Source: Lewinellaceae bacterium SD302 (GTDB taxonomy: Bacteria; Bacteroidota; Bacteroidia; Chitinophagales; Saprospiraceae). Taken from it: DNA of 46,752 nt. Every line of letters begins with the position of its first letter. Positions within the stretch are counted from its first letter, which is position 1. The notes under the pieces were generated by a model. That model saw only the letters and a program-made list of their open reading frames with translations. It did no database searches and was not told the DNA's origin. The stretch is taken from positions 1 through 46,752 of the forward strand of contig PDLQ01000036.1 in the NCBI GenBank assembly GCA_002591745.1, read 5' to 3'. Position numbers and translations under genes: made by a program. Shown here in pieces: positions 32,224 through 41,187 of this stretch.

Positions 32224-34632
32224 TTAGAAATCAGTGCTCCCATCATCGCCGCCGCCATTTTGACGCGGCTGCTTTTGACGGCCTTTTGACTCACGTAAAC
32301 TGTACTGAAAGCCGACGTATACAATACGACTCTCCCGTTGAAATTCGCTAACGGTGCTTAGCCCGTCGATATCCGTGGAGTAGCCAAACTTACGCTGGTT
32401 AAAGAGGTCCGTTACTCGTAAGGTAACCGCTCCCAGGCCGTTGAGGACTGGCTTGCGGAAGCCAAGGTCGAGACTTTGCATCGAGTTAAGTTGTCCTTGA
32501 GTCGTTACACCTGGCGCACGGTAAAAGTAAGTGAACTGAGACTGTACTTCCCACGGCAGATCATAGCTGCCCTGGAGGCGGCCGCTGAAGTTGTATCCGT
32601 CGGCCTGTACTTCACCTTCGGCTAGTGTGCCGTCGAGTTCCGTCCGGAAGACGTTCGCGGAAGCTGTCAGGTTAAACTTGCGCGAGGGGCGCAGGTTCAG
32701 AATCGCCTCCACACCGTAGTCCCGCCCGCTGTCGAGGTTAGCGACCGTAGCCAGTTGTACGCCGTCGTCCAGCACTTCCGTGACGCGGGTGATTAAATCC
32801 GTTTTCTCCCGAAAGTAAACGCCTCCTGTGAAGGTTCCCGCCCCAAAACGCTGCTGTACGTTTAGTTCGTAGCTGTTAATAAGTTCGGGGAGTAGGAAAG
32901 GGTTACCCGTCCGCAGGTTGAGCGGGTCACCACGGTCGACAAAAGAATTGAGGTCACGTACCCCTGGCCGGCGGACTCGGCGGGAATAACTGGCCTGGAG
33001 CGTACTGACATCTGATAAAGCGTAGCCCAAAAAGACGCTGGGGTAGAGTTTAAAATAGTTGTTTTCAAACAGTTCCCCGGTTGGCTCTACTAGTTCGCTG
33101 GTGGTAAAGACCTGCTCGGCGCGTAGCCCACCGCTAAAGGTGAATTTATTCACTTTACCACCGAAGGTGCCGTATACGGCGTGAACATCTTCATCGTACA
33201 AAAAGTGGTTACTGTTATCCGCGTCGCGTAAGAACTCACCTAGGTTAGCGTCAAAAACGTTGAAGTCAGCCACATTGTCTAGTCTTTGTAGGGTGGAGCG
33301 CCAGCCGGCTTCTATCTTGAAATCCTCGCCGATTTGCTGGCTGTAGTCTAGTTGGCCGAGGTACTGCTTACGGTTATTGTCCGAAGGACTGTTTTGAAGG
33401 TTGCTACTCAGCGCTAAGCCTTCCGTATCGAAAATGGTCTCGTCGTAGTTTTCTATCTCCGAACGGTTAGACTCGCTGAACTGAAAGGAAGCACTCAGTG
33501 TGCGGCCGGGCTTTTTAAAAGTCGTATTATAATCGGCGCGCAGTTCATAATTTTCGTCTTCCTGCGGCTCCGTTTCGGTCCGGATGCTGGTACTGGTCAG
33601 GTTGCCGTTGGCATCATAGAATTCAGTAGTGCGCAGGTTGTCACTTTCGCCGGTGCCCCAGCGATAATTTCCGCTTACGGCAATGGTGGATCGGTCTGTC
33701 AGTTCGTATTCCGTACCGAGGTTAAACCCCTGGCTCTGGCGCTGGCGGGTACCATCGAAGGTAAATAGTCGGCTGTAAGAGGAGTCGGCGAAATTGGCGG
33801 ATTGCGAACGGCTGCCGACGAAAAAGCGCTCGTCATAGCGGCCGTTTACGCCAAAGGTGGTGTTGAACTTGCCCTGTTTCCAGTTAGCGTCGATACTACC
33901 GTCGAGTTTATTGCCGGTACCAGCGTTGAGGCTCACAGTAGCGTTGAAGCCATCGTCGCGCTTCTGCTTCAGTACAATGTTGATCAGGCCAGCTGTACCT
34001 TCGGGGTCGTACTGTGCACCGGGATTGGTGAGTACCTCAACGCGCTCGACGTTGGCAGCCGTCAGTGTTTGCAAAAAGTTCTCCTGTTGAGTTAGTGCAC
34101 TGGGCTTTCCATTGATTAAAAAACGGACTCCGCTGGAGCCGCGCAACTCTACATTACCGTCCAGGTCAACGGTGACACTGGGAATCTCCCGCAGTAAATC
34201 TTCGGCGTTCCCACCTGCTGCTGCGATGGACTTTTCGACGTTGAAGACTTTGCGGTCGAGGCCGAGTTCCATTACAGCGCGTTCAGCGGTAACGGTGATT
34301 TCGGAAAGGTCGGTTCCACCTTCATTCAGTTTGATAGTAGGCATTTTTAAGGTAGCACCGTCCGTTAGTGTAACTGACTGGGACTGGCTAGCGTAGCCAA
34401 GAAAACTGGCTTCCAGACGATATTTACCGCTGGGCAAATTAAGTAATTCATAATGCCCGTCAATATCAGTACTGGTTCCTTTGACCAGCTTATCGGTGGC
34501 ATCAAAGAGCGTTACGTTAGCAAAACTCAGTGGTTCGTTGGTCATGCCGTCAATTAGTTTTCCTGTGATGCCCTGGGCACGGACGTAGGTACAGAGAAGG
34601 GATAAAAGGCAAAGGAGCAAGAGATTCTTCAT
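32224..34632 (-). CDS. TonB-dependent outer-membrane receptor with CarboxypepD_reg-like N-terminus
   Basis: 802 aa. Signal peptide 1-19 (LLLLCLLSLLCTYVRAQ). Residues 21-105 form a carboxypeptidase-regulatory-like domain (GITGKLIDGMTNEPLSFANVTL, DIDGHYELLNLPSGKYRLEASFLGY). A plug domain follows (about 125-230, with EDLLREIPSVTVDLDGNVELRGSSGVRFLINGKP and ERVEVLTNPGAQYDPEGTAGLINIVLK). The remainder is a 22-strand type barrel of the OMP_b-brl_3 class (SYSRRVRRPGVRDLNSF, YELNVQQRFG) ending near the C-terminus with VYVGFQYSLRESKGRQ and a Gln/Gly/Asp-rich tail. The plug and barrel predict energised import; no SusD partner is adjacent, and the substrate is unknown. The tail lacks the usual final Phe. 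Confidence 0.93.
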   Translation of the reverse strand: MKNLLLLCLLSLLCTYVRAQGITGKLIDGMTNEPLSFANVTLFDATDKLVKGTSTDIDGHYELLNLPSGKYRLEASFLGYASQSQSVTLTDGATLKMPTIKLNEGGTDLSEITVTAERAVMELGLDRKVFNVEKSIAAAGGNAEDLLREIPSVTVDLDGNVELRGSSGVRFLINGKPSALTQQENFLQTLTAANVERVEVLTNPGAQYDPEGTAGLINIVLKQKRDDGFNATVSLNAGTGNKLDGSIDANWKQGKFNTTFGVNGRYDERFFVGSRSQSANFADSSYSRLFTFDGTRQRQSQGFNLGTEYELTDRSTIAVSGNYRWGTGESDNLRTTEFYDANGNLTSTSIRTETEPQEDENYELRADYNTTFKKPGRTLSASFQFSESNRSEIENYDETIFDTEGLALSSNLQNSPSDNNRKQYLGQLDYSQQIGEDFKIEAGWRSTLQRLDNVADFNVFDANLGEFLRDADNSNHFLYDEDVHAVYGTFGGKVNKFTFSGGLRAEQVFTTSELVEPTGELFENNYFKLYPSVFLGYALSDVSTLQASYSRRVRRPGVRDLNSFVDRGDPLNLRTGNPFLLPELINSYELNVQQRFGAGTFTGGVYFREKTDLITRVTEVLDDGVQLATVANLDSGRDYGVEAILNLRPSRKFNLTASANVFRTELDGTLAEGEVQADGYNFSGRLQGSYDLPWEVQSQFTYFYRAPGVTTQGQLNSMQSLDLGFRKPVLNGLGAVTLRVTDLFNQRKFGYSTDIDGLSTVSEFQRESRIVYVGFQYSLRESKGRQKQPRQNGGGDDGSTDF

Positions 34633-34861
34633 AATGGTATTTAATTGTCATCGTGATTAACGATGATGTATTGATACTGCAAACTTCAGGGATAGGGGAA
34701 AGGAGTATGAGTCTGTTCGACGGTTGGGGATAATGACTCGACAGTTTGGCAAAATAGAAATGTGCGGAATCGTCGATAGAAAGAACCGAGTTGTAGAACC
34801 GGCTGCGTTGGGTTTGAAAAGGAACTATCTTCGTAAAATGCCAAGTAAAGGCACCCGTACT

Positions 34862-35971
34862 ATGTCTAACTTCCTCCAACGCCACCAGAAAGCTCTCCTT
34901 CACGTAGGCTTCTGGCTGACATATATCACCTATTTTTTCTATCTAATTGCCTTTGGTCGTCGGGAAGAGGCGGAGTGGTCGAGGATTATTGCCGATGTTG
35001 GTGTACACGTAGTGTCGCTGCTCATTATCTGCTATGTCAATTACTTCTTTTTTCTGCCACGCTTGCTTCGTGATGGTAGGGTAGGGCGCTATTTACTCAC
35101 ATTTGGTCCCGTCTTTATTATCCTCTGTACCTTAACTGTGGTGCTTAAACGGCAGGTAGTTATGATGTGGGTGACAGACTACTTCATGTATTCTCCGCGC
35201 TTTATTCTGCACGTATTTGTAGCCGCGTTTTTCGTTACGGGCTTCGTGAGTTTGATCCGGTTTTTCGAGAATTATTCCGAGATGGAGCGACGGGCGAGGG
35301 AAATGGAGAACCGGCAGCTCACCTCCGAGCTACGCTTCCTCAAGGCGCAGATTAACCCGCACTTCTTGTTTAATACACTCAACAACCTCTATTACCTGGC
35401 GGTCAACAATTCCGAGCAAACGCCGGAGGTGATTGCCAAGCTTTCGGGAATGATGAGGTACATGATCCACGAGAGCAACACCGAAAAGGTCGCTCTGGCA
35501 CGGGAAGTGGAGTACATGGAAAATTACCTGGACCTGGAACGGCTACGGCTGAACGAGGAGGTGCCAATTACCTTTGAGGTGGAGGGGGATGTGACAGGAA
35601 CCCGAATTACGCCGTTAATTTTGATTACATTTTTGGAAAATGCTTTTAAGCACGGAATTGGAAATGCCGGGGGTGAGTCTTGGATTACGGTTAGTTTAGA
35701 GGTGATCCCTCCTAGCGTTGGAGCAAAGAGTACAGGAGACGATGCTGATACTGGAAGCAGGATGGGTATTAGTAGGGCGGCTGGACGGGTGCTGTATTAT
35801 AAGGTAGCCAACAGCGCAGTTAGCCAAACCGACAAAACAGTTCGCGAAGCCTCCGGAATCGGGTTGGCGAACGTGCGGCGACGGCTGGACCTAAGTTACC
35901 CGGATGCTTATGAACTGAACGTCGAACAAGACGAGGAGCGCTACGTCGTACAACTGAAAATCAATCTCTGA
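34862..35971 (+). CDS. LytS-type sensor histidine kinase
   Basis: 369 aa from the ATG at 34862 (MSNFLQRHQK); earlier ATGs at 34838 and 34724 give unlikely leaders. Four transmembrane helices in the first 150 residues (ALLHVGFWLTYITYFFYLIAF, VGVHVVSLLIICYVNYFFFL, LLTFGPVFIILCTLTVVL, FILHVFVAAFFVTGFVSLI). The His_kinase motif ELRFLKAQINPHFLFNTLNNLYYL carries the phospho-accepting His. The ATP-binding domain shows ITPLILITFLENAFKHGIG (N box) and ASGIGLANVRRRLDLSY (G box). Its stop overlaps the response regulator start (TGATG), so the pair is translationally coupled. Ligand unknown. Confidence 0.93.
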   Translation: MSNFLQRHQKALLHVGFWLTYITYFFYLIAFGRREEAEWSRIIADVGVHVVSLLIICYVNYFFFLPRLLRDGRVGRYLLTFGPVFIILCTLTVVLKRQVVMMWVTDYFMYSPRFILHVFVAAFFVTGFVSLIRFFENYSEMERRAREMENRQLTSELRFLKAQINPHFLFNTLNNLYYLAVNNSEQTPEVIAKLSGMMRYMIHESNTEKVALAREVEYMENYLDLERLRLNEEVPITFEVEGDVTGTRITPLILITFLENAFKHGIGNAGGESWITVSLEVIPPSVGAKSTGDDADTGSRMGISRAAGRVLYYKVANSAVSQTDKTVREASGIGLANVRRRLDLSYPDAYELNVEQDEERYVVQLKINL

Positions 35972-36699
35972 TGACACTTACTTGCCTGATCGTAGAAGAC
36001 GAGCCACTGGCCCGGAAATTACTGACCCAGTACGTTGAAAAGGTGCCAAGCTTAGAACTGCTGGCGGCACTTGACAGTCCATTGGCTGCACTGGAATTTT
36101 TGAAGAACAACCACCCCGATGTCCTCTTCCTCGATGTGCAGATGCCGGAAATCACCGGTATTGGTTTACTGAAAATTTTACAACGCAAACCTATTGTGGT
36201 GCTGACAACGGCTTACTCCGAATACGCCATCGAAGGCTACGAACTGGACGTGACGGACTATCTACTCAAGCCCATTACGTTTGAACGATTCCTGAAGTGC
36301 GTCGAGAAAATCCATCGGGTGAAGGACAATGGTGCTGCCTCTTCAACTGCTCCTGTCACCACGCCTGCAAAAGATACCGAAGATTACTTATTCGTTAAGG
36401 ATGGAACAAAATCCGTTCGTATTAATTTCGCGGATATCCAGTACATTGAGGGGTTGAAAGATTACGTGCGAATACATACACCGAAGAAAATAATTACGAC
36501 GCTGCAAAGCCTCAAAAAGTTGACTGAACTTTTGCCGCCGGATGAGTTTGTTCGCGTTCATCATTCCAACATCGTAGCCATGCACTGGGTCGAGGAAGTG
36601 TACCGCGATGAGGTTTTGGTGGCCGGTCATCTGATTTCGGTAAGCGACACGTACCGTCCAGCGTTTAAGGCGATGGTGGATGAGCGATTACTGAAGTAG
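35971..36699 (+). CDS. LytTR-family response regulator
   Basis: 242 aa. Receiver domain 1-120 with CLIVEDEPLARKLL, the phosphorylation site VLFLDVQMPEITG (Asp about 54), VVLTTAYSEYAIEGYELDVTDYLLKP. A short linker (SSTAPVTTPAKD) leads to a LytTR DNA-binding domain of about 100 residues (DYLFVKDGTKSVRINFADIQYIEGLKDYVRI, LTELLPPDEFVRVHHSNIVAM). The start codon overlaps the kinase stop by one base. The usual role is to bind direct repeats upstream of its targets; no such pair was identified here. The next gene (EamA) starts 54 bp downstream and may be in the same transcript. Confidence 0.95.
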   Translation: MTLTCLIVEDEPLARKLLTQYVEKVPSLELLAALDSPLAALEFLKNNHPDVLFLDVQMPEITGIGLLKILQRKPIVVLTTAYSEYAIEGYELDVTDYLLKPITFERFLKCVEKIHRVKDNGAASSTAPVTTPAKDTEDYLFVKDGTKSVRINFADIQYIEGLKDYVRIHTPKKIITTLQSLKKLTELLPPDEFVRVHHSNIVAMHWVEEVYRDEVLVAGHLISVSDTYRPAFKAMVDERLLK

Positions 36700-36700
36700 T

Positions 36701-36735
36701 GGCTTCCTTATCCTAGTAATTAGCCGAAGCCTTTT
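36701..36735 (+). terminator. weak possible terminator
   Basis: GGCTTC (36701-36706) and GAAGCC (36726-36731) flank a 19-nt loop and are followed by four T. The stem is short, so this is at best a weak terminator between the response regulator and the EamA gene. Confidence 0.3.
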
Positions 36736-36753
36736 AAACACTCGTGCAAACGT

Positions 36754-37620
36754 ATGAATAGCACCTCTTCTTACCTCAGTCCTGGTATTCGGCACATCCT
36801 TCTCGCTGGTGTGTTTTTCACATTGATGCAGGCGATTATTAAGGAGATGACTGACTTTCACCTCTTTCAGATTATTTTCTTCCGGTCGGTCATTACGGCG
36901 GTGGTGGCTACGATCTACCTCAAACGCCGGAGAATTCCCTTACTCGGGAAACGACGTAAACTATTAGCAACCAGAGCTATTTTTGGCATCTGTGCCATGA
37001 CGTTGTTCTTTGCTACTATTCAGCTTATTCCCCTGGGGGCGGCTGTTTCCCTGAAGTATTTATCGCCAGTGTTTACAGCGGTACTCGCCGTATGGCTCCT
37101 CAACGAAAAAGTACGCACGGTGCAGTGGGGGCTTTTCGGACTGGCGTTTCTAGGCGTGGTACTGCTGAAGGGTTTCGACGTACGGATCGCTCCCTTTGCA
37201 TTAGGTTTAGGCATAGTAGGGGCAGTTTTTGCAGGCCTGGTATACGTTACCATTCGCAAGATCGGGACATCAGAACACCCGCTGGTGATCATTAACTACT
37301 TTATGTTTTCTGCCACCGTACTGAGTGGTCTAGCGATGATTCCGTTTTGGAAAACGCCATCTCAGACTGAATTTGGTACATTGTTGCTCATGGGTGTACT
37401 GGGCTATATCGCGCAGTACTTTATGACTAAAGCGCACCAGATCGAGCTGGCCAGTCGTATTGCACCATTTCGCTATTTGGAAGTTGTGTACTCCTTGTTA
37501 CTCGGTTATCTCTTCTTTAAGGAGGCATACACAGCGCTTAGCCTGTTAGGGGTCGTGTTAATTGTAGGAAGTATGATGTTAAACGTCTTTTTGAAGAAAG
37601 AGAGGCGGCATCAGATGTAA
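36754..37620 (+). CDS. EamA-family (DMT superfamily) transporter
   Basis: 288 aa with about ten transmembrane helices in two EamA repeats (about 14-140 and 150-282). Typical segments are the first-repeat LAGVFFTLMQAIIKEM and FFRSVITAVVATIYL, then PLGAAVSLKYLSPVFTAVLAVWLLNEKV, and in the second repeat APFRYLEVVYSLLLGYLFFKEAY. The charged ends and KLLATRAIFGIC loop agree with the family. Members export metabolites such as amino acids or nucleosides; the substrate cannot be read. ATG start. C-terminal tail is basic (FLKKERRHQM). Confidence 0.92.
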   Translation: MNSTSSYLSPGIRHILLAGVFFTLMQAIIKEMTDFHLFQIIFFRSVITAVVATIYLKRRRIPLLGKRRKLLATRAIFGICAMTLFFATIQLIPLGAAVSLKYLSPVFTAVLAVWLLNEKVRTVQWGLFGLAFLGVVLLKGFDVRIAPFALGLGIVGAVFAGLVYVTIRKIGTSEHPLVIINYFMFSATVLSGLAMIPFWKTPSQTEFGTLLLMGVLGYIAQYFMTKAHQIELASRIAPFRYLEVVYSLLLGYLFFKEAYTALSLLGVVLIVGSMMLNVFLKKERRHQM

Positions 37621-37686
37621 AAAAAAATGTTGAATGGGCATTAAGTAGAAGCAACTATCGCTACCAATTCCATAAAGTCCCGTCCT

Positions 37687-38011
37687 CTAAACGATTGACG
37701 GGCAGATAAGAGCGTTTGTAAGGGTACACAGTTCCGCTGCTGCCTCGTCAAAGGATACTCCGAGGCCAAGCACATCGGTCAGTGTCAGCTGACCGTTTTT
37801 AACCGCAAAGGGTGCTTGAAGGCTCTATTTATCACCACTTCACCAAAGCCGACAATCTCTTGAACACCAAAATTGGGCAACCCAGGTTGAGATGGGCGTG
37901 CACAGCGTGCCCGATCGGCGAAATATCGGGTGGGCCGTGGGAAGCCATGCATACCCGATAATGGTCGGTAATGTCAAGGCTGCGCAGTACCGGGAATTGG
38001 TTTACCGGTTA
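37687..38011 (-). pseudogene. decayed D-mannonate/galactonate dehydratase-like (RspA/ManD) gene remnant
   Basis: Three frames on the minus strand carry parts of one enolase-superfamily C-terminus. Frame one reads LRSLDITDHYRVCMASHGPPDISPIGHAVHAHLNLG. A second frame continues NFGVQEIVGFGEVV. A third gives AVKNGQLTLTDVLGLGVSFDEAAAEL to a TAG. In intact ManD/RspA enzymes the same order appears: HGPGDISPVGHAAHAHL, NFGIQE, and PGLGVDIDE. Two frameshifts and the loss of the barrel and N-terminal domain mark it as a pseudogene. No intact copy or sugar-acid operon is near. Confidence 0.65.
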
Positions 38012-38048
38012 TTTAAATATTTGCGTTGCCGTTTGCCTCGGTCTGTGC

Positions 38049-38549
38049 TTAACTGTGAATTGAAATTAACTGCTCATAGTACGCCTCCATCCGCGCACCC
38101 GCATTTCCGTCAATCAGTAGAATCACTGTCAACATTGCGATCGTAGTTATCCCCGCTGCCCGCCAACCCGGTGATGGCAGGAAGAGAATGACCAGAGTTG
38201 CGGCGGCGATGATAATTGGAATCGCGGTAAAAACCACTGTGCGGTATTCCTTTAGAGTAGCCTCGGCACGCTCGATCTCTGCGGTGACGAAGGCCACCGG
38301 ATCGGTAGCGTAATCACTGGCAAAAGTAGTGATCCGAGATTTGTTCGTGTACACTAGACCGGCTCCGATAATCATTAGCAAAACGCCCGCTACCAACAGC
38401 GGGATGACGTAAGCCTTAGCCAGGTCGGTTCGGCCCATGCGCCAGAAACCCAGAGCGGCGAGAAGGAAAGCAACGCCGAAGTACAGGAAGAAGGCGGTAG
38501 AGAAGACTTCAGCCTTGGCCCAATCCGTAGAAATTTTTAGAATGTTCAT
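38049..38549 (-). CDS. four-helix integral membrane protein of unknown function
   Basis: 166 aa. Hydrophobic helices at about 16-36 (FSTAFFLYFGVAFLLAALGF), 46-65 (AYVIPLLVAGVLLMIIGAGL), 104-124 (VFTAIPIIIAAATLVILFL) and 131-148 (AGITTIAMLTVILLIDG). The soluble loop between helices two and three is rich in Thr/Glu (AFVTAEIERAEATLKEYR). I do not recognise a family. ATG start. Transcribed on the minus strand after the SDR gene at 38664-39611 (115 bp gap), so the two may be co-transcribed. Confidence 0.7.
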   Translation of the reverse strand: MNILKISTDWAKAEVFSTAFFLYFGVAFLLAALGFWRMGRTDLAKAYVIPLLVAGVLLMIIGAGLVYTNKSRITTFASDYATDPVAFVTAEIERAEATLKEYRTVVFTAIPIIIAAATLVILFLPSPGWRAAGITTIAMLTVILLIDGNAGARMEAYYEQLISIHS

Positions 38550-38663
38550 AGCTTAGATGAATTTAGGTTCGCGTAATCATCCGCTGGACAACTATGGCCC
38601 CTGATAATTTAGGGCATAGACCAAAGATGCACCAGAAGATATTACACTAGGACATATAATATG

Positions 38664-39611
38664 CTAAACGTTAAAAGTGCTGTCTACAGCTTCTTCGGAA
38701 ACTTTCCAAAGGCGCTTGGCAATAGCCTCATCAAGCGGGTGATCTTCCAGCTTGCATTCGCCTACCGGTCCGGTCCATTGCATCATTCCCGTCGGCCCGT
38801 AAAAAGCCTGTTGCTTCAGTCCGGGTTCAGTGGCGCACATAACCTCAGGGTATGCCCCCCTTTCAGCGGATTGTACGATGGGCAAGCGCGACATGATCGC
38901 CCACGATAGCCGGGTGACGAATGGGGCGTCCTTTCTGATCAGGGAGGTCTTGGAGGCGCCGGGGTGGCAGACGTAAACTTTAGTTTGCTTTCCGGCTGAT
39001 TTGATGCGGCGCTGCAATTCATAGGCAAACATCATTTGCGCCAGTTTGCTCTGTGAGTAAACCGTATTAGCCTCGTAGCCTTCATCGAAGTTGAGGTCGT
39101 CGAACTTGATGGTCTTGAGTCCCATATTGTACCCCATACTAGCAACAACGACGATTCTTCCTTTTGATTCCTCGATGCGGTCGAAAAGCAAGTTGCAAAG
39201 GAGAAAGTGGCCATAGTGATTGATGCCCAATTGACTCTCGAAACCATCCTTGGTAAATTCCTGTTTGGCAACTTGAGCAACGGCGGCGTTGCAAATCAGG
39301 ACATCGATAGCCGGAACGGTAGCCAGAACTTCCTCGGCGGCGGTGCGAACGGAAGCGAGATTTCCCAAATCCATTTTGACGTAAGTGACCCTGGCGTCAG
39401 CACCAAATTCTCCTTTTAGATCGTCAATGGCCTGTTTTGACCGGTCATCGCTGCGGTTGAGCATAACGACGGTAGCTCCCTTCTCAAGCAGAATTTTGCT
39501 GGCTTCGAAGCCGGCGCCGGCATTGGCTCCCGTAATGAGAAAGGTCTTGCCGCTCAGGTTATTGGTTCTAGCGGGCGTCCAGCCCTGTTTTCCGAATTGC
39601 GTAGTACTCAT
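38664..39611 (-). CDS. short-chain dehydrogenase/reductase (retinol dehydrogenase-like)
   Basis: 315 aa. NAD(P)-binding GKTFLITGANAGAGFEASKIL (TGxxxGxG at about 27-34, with Ala for one Gly), a Rossmann segment ending VYVKMDLGNLASV, the NNAG equivalent ICNAAVAQVA, and the active site VVVASMG with YSQSKLAQ (Tyr-x3-Lys). The downstream VYVCHPGASKTSLIRK is typical of the extended retinol-dehydrogenase-like SDRs (about 300-320 aa). Substrate unknown. ATG start. Directly downstream of the AraC gene (46 bp), which suggests AraC-linked control. Confidence 0.9.
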   Translation of the reverse strand: MSTTQFGKQGWTPARTNNLSGKTFLITGANAGAGFEASKILLEKGATVVMLNRSDDRSKQAIDDLKGEFGADARVTYVKMDLGNLASVRTAAEEVLATVPAIDVLICNAAVAQVAKQEFTKDGFESQLGINHYGHFLLCNLLFDRIEESKGRIVVVASMGYNMGLKTIKFDDLNFDEGYEANTVYSQSKLAQMMFAYELQRRIKSAGKQTKVYVCHPGASKTSLIRKDAPFVTRLSWAIMSRLPIVQSAERGAYPEVMCATEPGLKQQAFYGPTGMMQWTGPVGECKLEDHPLDEAIAKRLWKVSEEAVDSTFNV

Positions 39612-39657
39612 TGTTAATAATTTTATGTGGTAAAGAAATAATGACTTTCGGTTCTGT

Positions 39658-40563
39658 TTAATTCAGTTGCCGAAACTTATTCGGCGATAGTCCCACCTTC
39701 TTTTTGAACAGCGTTCCGAAATATTGCGGGTACTCAAAACCCAGCTGGTAGGCAATCTCGCTAACCGGCGCGTCGGAACGCAACAGCAGGTGTTTGGCCC
39801 GTTCGATAAGTCGGTAGTGAATGTGTTCCTGAGTGGTTTTCCCGGTTTCTTTTTTCAGCAGGTCGCTGAGGTAATTGGGAGAAAGGTTGACTTGCTCGGC
39901 GAAATGCGCCACCGATGGAATGCCCTGACGCTCGGCCAGATCGGAATTGAAGTAGCGTAATAACAGGGACTCTACTTTTTCCACGACGTCCTGCTGGTGA
40001 TTACTACGGGTATAGAACTGGCGGTCGTAGTAACGGTTGCAATAATTAAGTAGCAATTCCAGGTTGGCAACGATAACAGTTTGACTGTGGCGGTCGATGT
40101 TTTGGTTATATTCTGCTTCTATGGACTCGGCACAGCGCAGAATAGTAGCTTTCTCGTATTCTGATACGTGCAGGGCCTCGTGTACTGCGTAAGTGAAGAA
40201 GGTGTAGCTGCTGATCTTGGCCGCCAAGTCCGATTGCAGAAGGAGGTCGGGGTGAAAAAACAGGGACCAGCCGCTGTCGTTTTTATGCGTTGGGCGTGCA
40301 CCAGATTCCAGCACCTGACCGGGAGATGTGAAAATGAGGGAGCCTTCCTCAAAATCGTAATGGTTACGGCCATAATAGATCTCTCCATCGTGTTGCTTAA
40401 GAGCGATGGTATAGAACTCCCATACGTACTTCTGGTTGTAGATTTCGTCGGGCCAGACCATGTCCTCGTTTTTAACCAGGGAAATGGCCGGGTGGCGGGG
40501 TTTTTCGAGGCCGAGAGCGCGGTGGAGTTCGCTGATGGAAGCGATTTTGATGATCTGACTCAT
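39658..40563 (-). CDS. AraC-family transcriptional regulator
   Basis: 301 aa, no membrane segment. The N-terminal about 180 residues form a cupin-like effector-binding domain of the AraC type (QKYVWEFYTIALKQHDGEIYYGRNHYDFEEGSLIFTSPGQ, GWSLFFHPDLL). The C-terminal about 100 residues are the double HTH: AEQVNLSPNYLSDLLKKETGKTTQEHIHYRLIERAKHLLL, then APVSEIAYQLGFEYPQYFGTLFKKKVGLSPNKFRQLN. The second HTH with the Phe-rich stretch is canonical. It is the probable regulator of the adjacent SDR genes in the redox cluster. ATG start. Confidence 0.95.
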   Translation of the reverse strand: MSQIIKIASISELHRALGLEKPRHPAISLVKNEDMVWPDEIYNQKYVWEFYTIALKQHDGEIYYGRNHYDFEEGSLIFTSPGQVLESGARPTHKNDSGWSLFFHPDLLLQSDLAAKISSYTFFTYAVHEALHVSEYEKATILRCAESIEAEYNQNIDRHSQTVIVANLELLLNYCNRYYDRQFYTRSNHQQDVVEKVESLLLRYFNSDLAERQGIPSVAHFAEQVNLSPNYLSDLLKKETGKTTQEHIHYRLIERAKHLLLRSDAPVSEIAYQLGFEYPQYFGTLFKKKVGLSPNKFRQLN

Positions 40564-41187
40564 GTGGTAAGTGTTACTATTGCAAAGTTGCGGCTCTTAA
40601 CTGCTTACCTAATTATACGAAATACGTTTTAGCTAACTGTTTTTACCGCTTTCACTGTAAAATCCCCCCGCTAGACCTGCGTTTAGGGATGTCAGTTTAA
40701 AAAATTATGCTGATTAAGACGCCGCAAGACGCTCTCCAAACACTGCTACTTTGTTAGCCATCATTGAGCGAATCAATACGGGCGTACTAACCTTTTGAGT
40801 CGTACTATCCGCACCAGGAGAACGAATTACCGTTAGCATTCAATGGGGTAAGTCCATCAGTTTATTGGTAGAAAGCACCATTGAAATATTCGAATTTTTA
40901 TCCCATCCGTCCGGGACCTGAGTTGGGTAATTAGCGTTGCGAACACTTTATAGCTTTTGCATGGGGGGAGGGGACAAAGGCATTCAGTTCGACTTTATAG
41001 CAGGTAGGGATACGACAGCGTTGCAGCTCTGGCAAAAAAAATGGCTTTATGATTATCAGGGGGCACAGAAATGCTTGTGCCACGCCAGATTAGTTTTGGC
41101 GATTGTCTGTATCATGTCTTCAAAGTAGCAGTGGTCTATTACTGGCACAATAGTTTGCTACAGACATTGTGCTTCTGAAATTTTGGC
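40564..41187. other. intergenic region bounded by inverted 13-mers
   Basis: About 620 bp. CACTGCTACTTTG occurs at 40741-40753 (plus) and its exact complement at 41121-41133, so 393 bp lies between the two inverted copies. An alternative gene-like frame at 40937-41128 is rich in Cys and has no domain. The segment also contains a small imperfect hairpin near 41062-41083. Confidence 0.5.

Noticed and set aside
37892..38146. 84-codon plus-strand frame
   Set aside because: It is antisense to the mannonate-dehydratase remnant, whose motifs read on the minus strand.
40937..41128. 63-codon plus-strand frame
   Set aside because: No domain, and it ends in the repeated 13-mer; likely chance.
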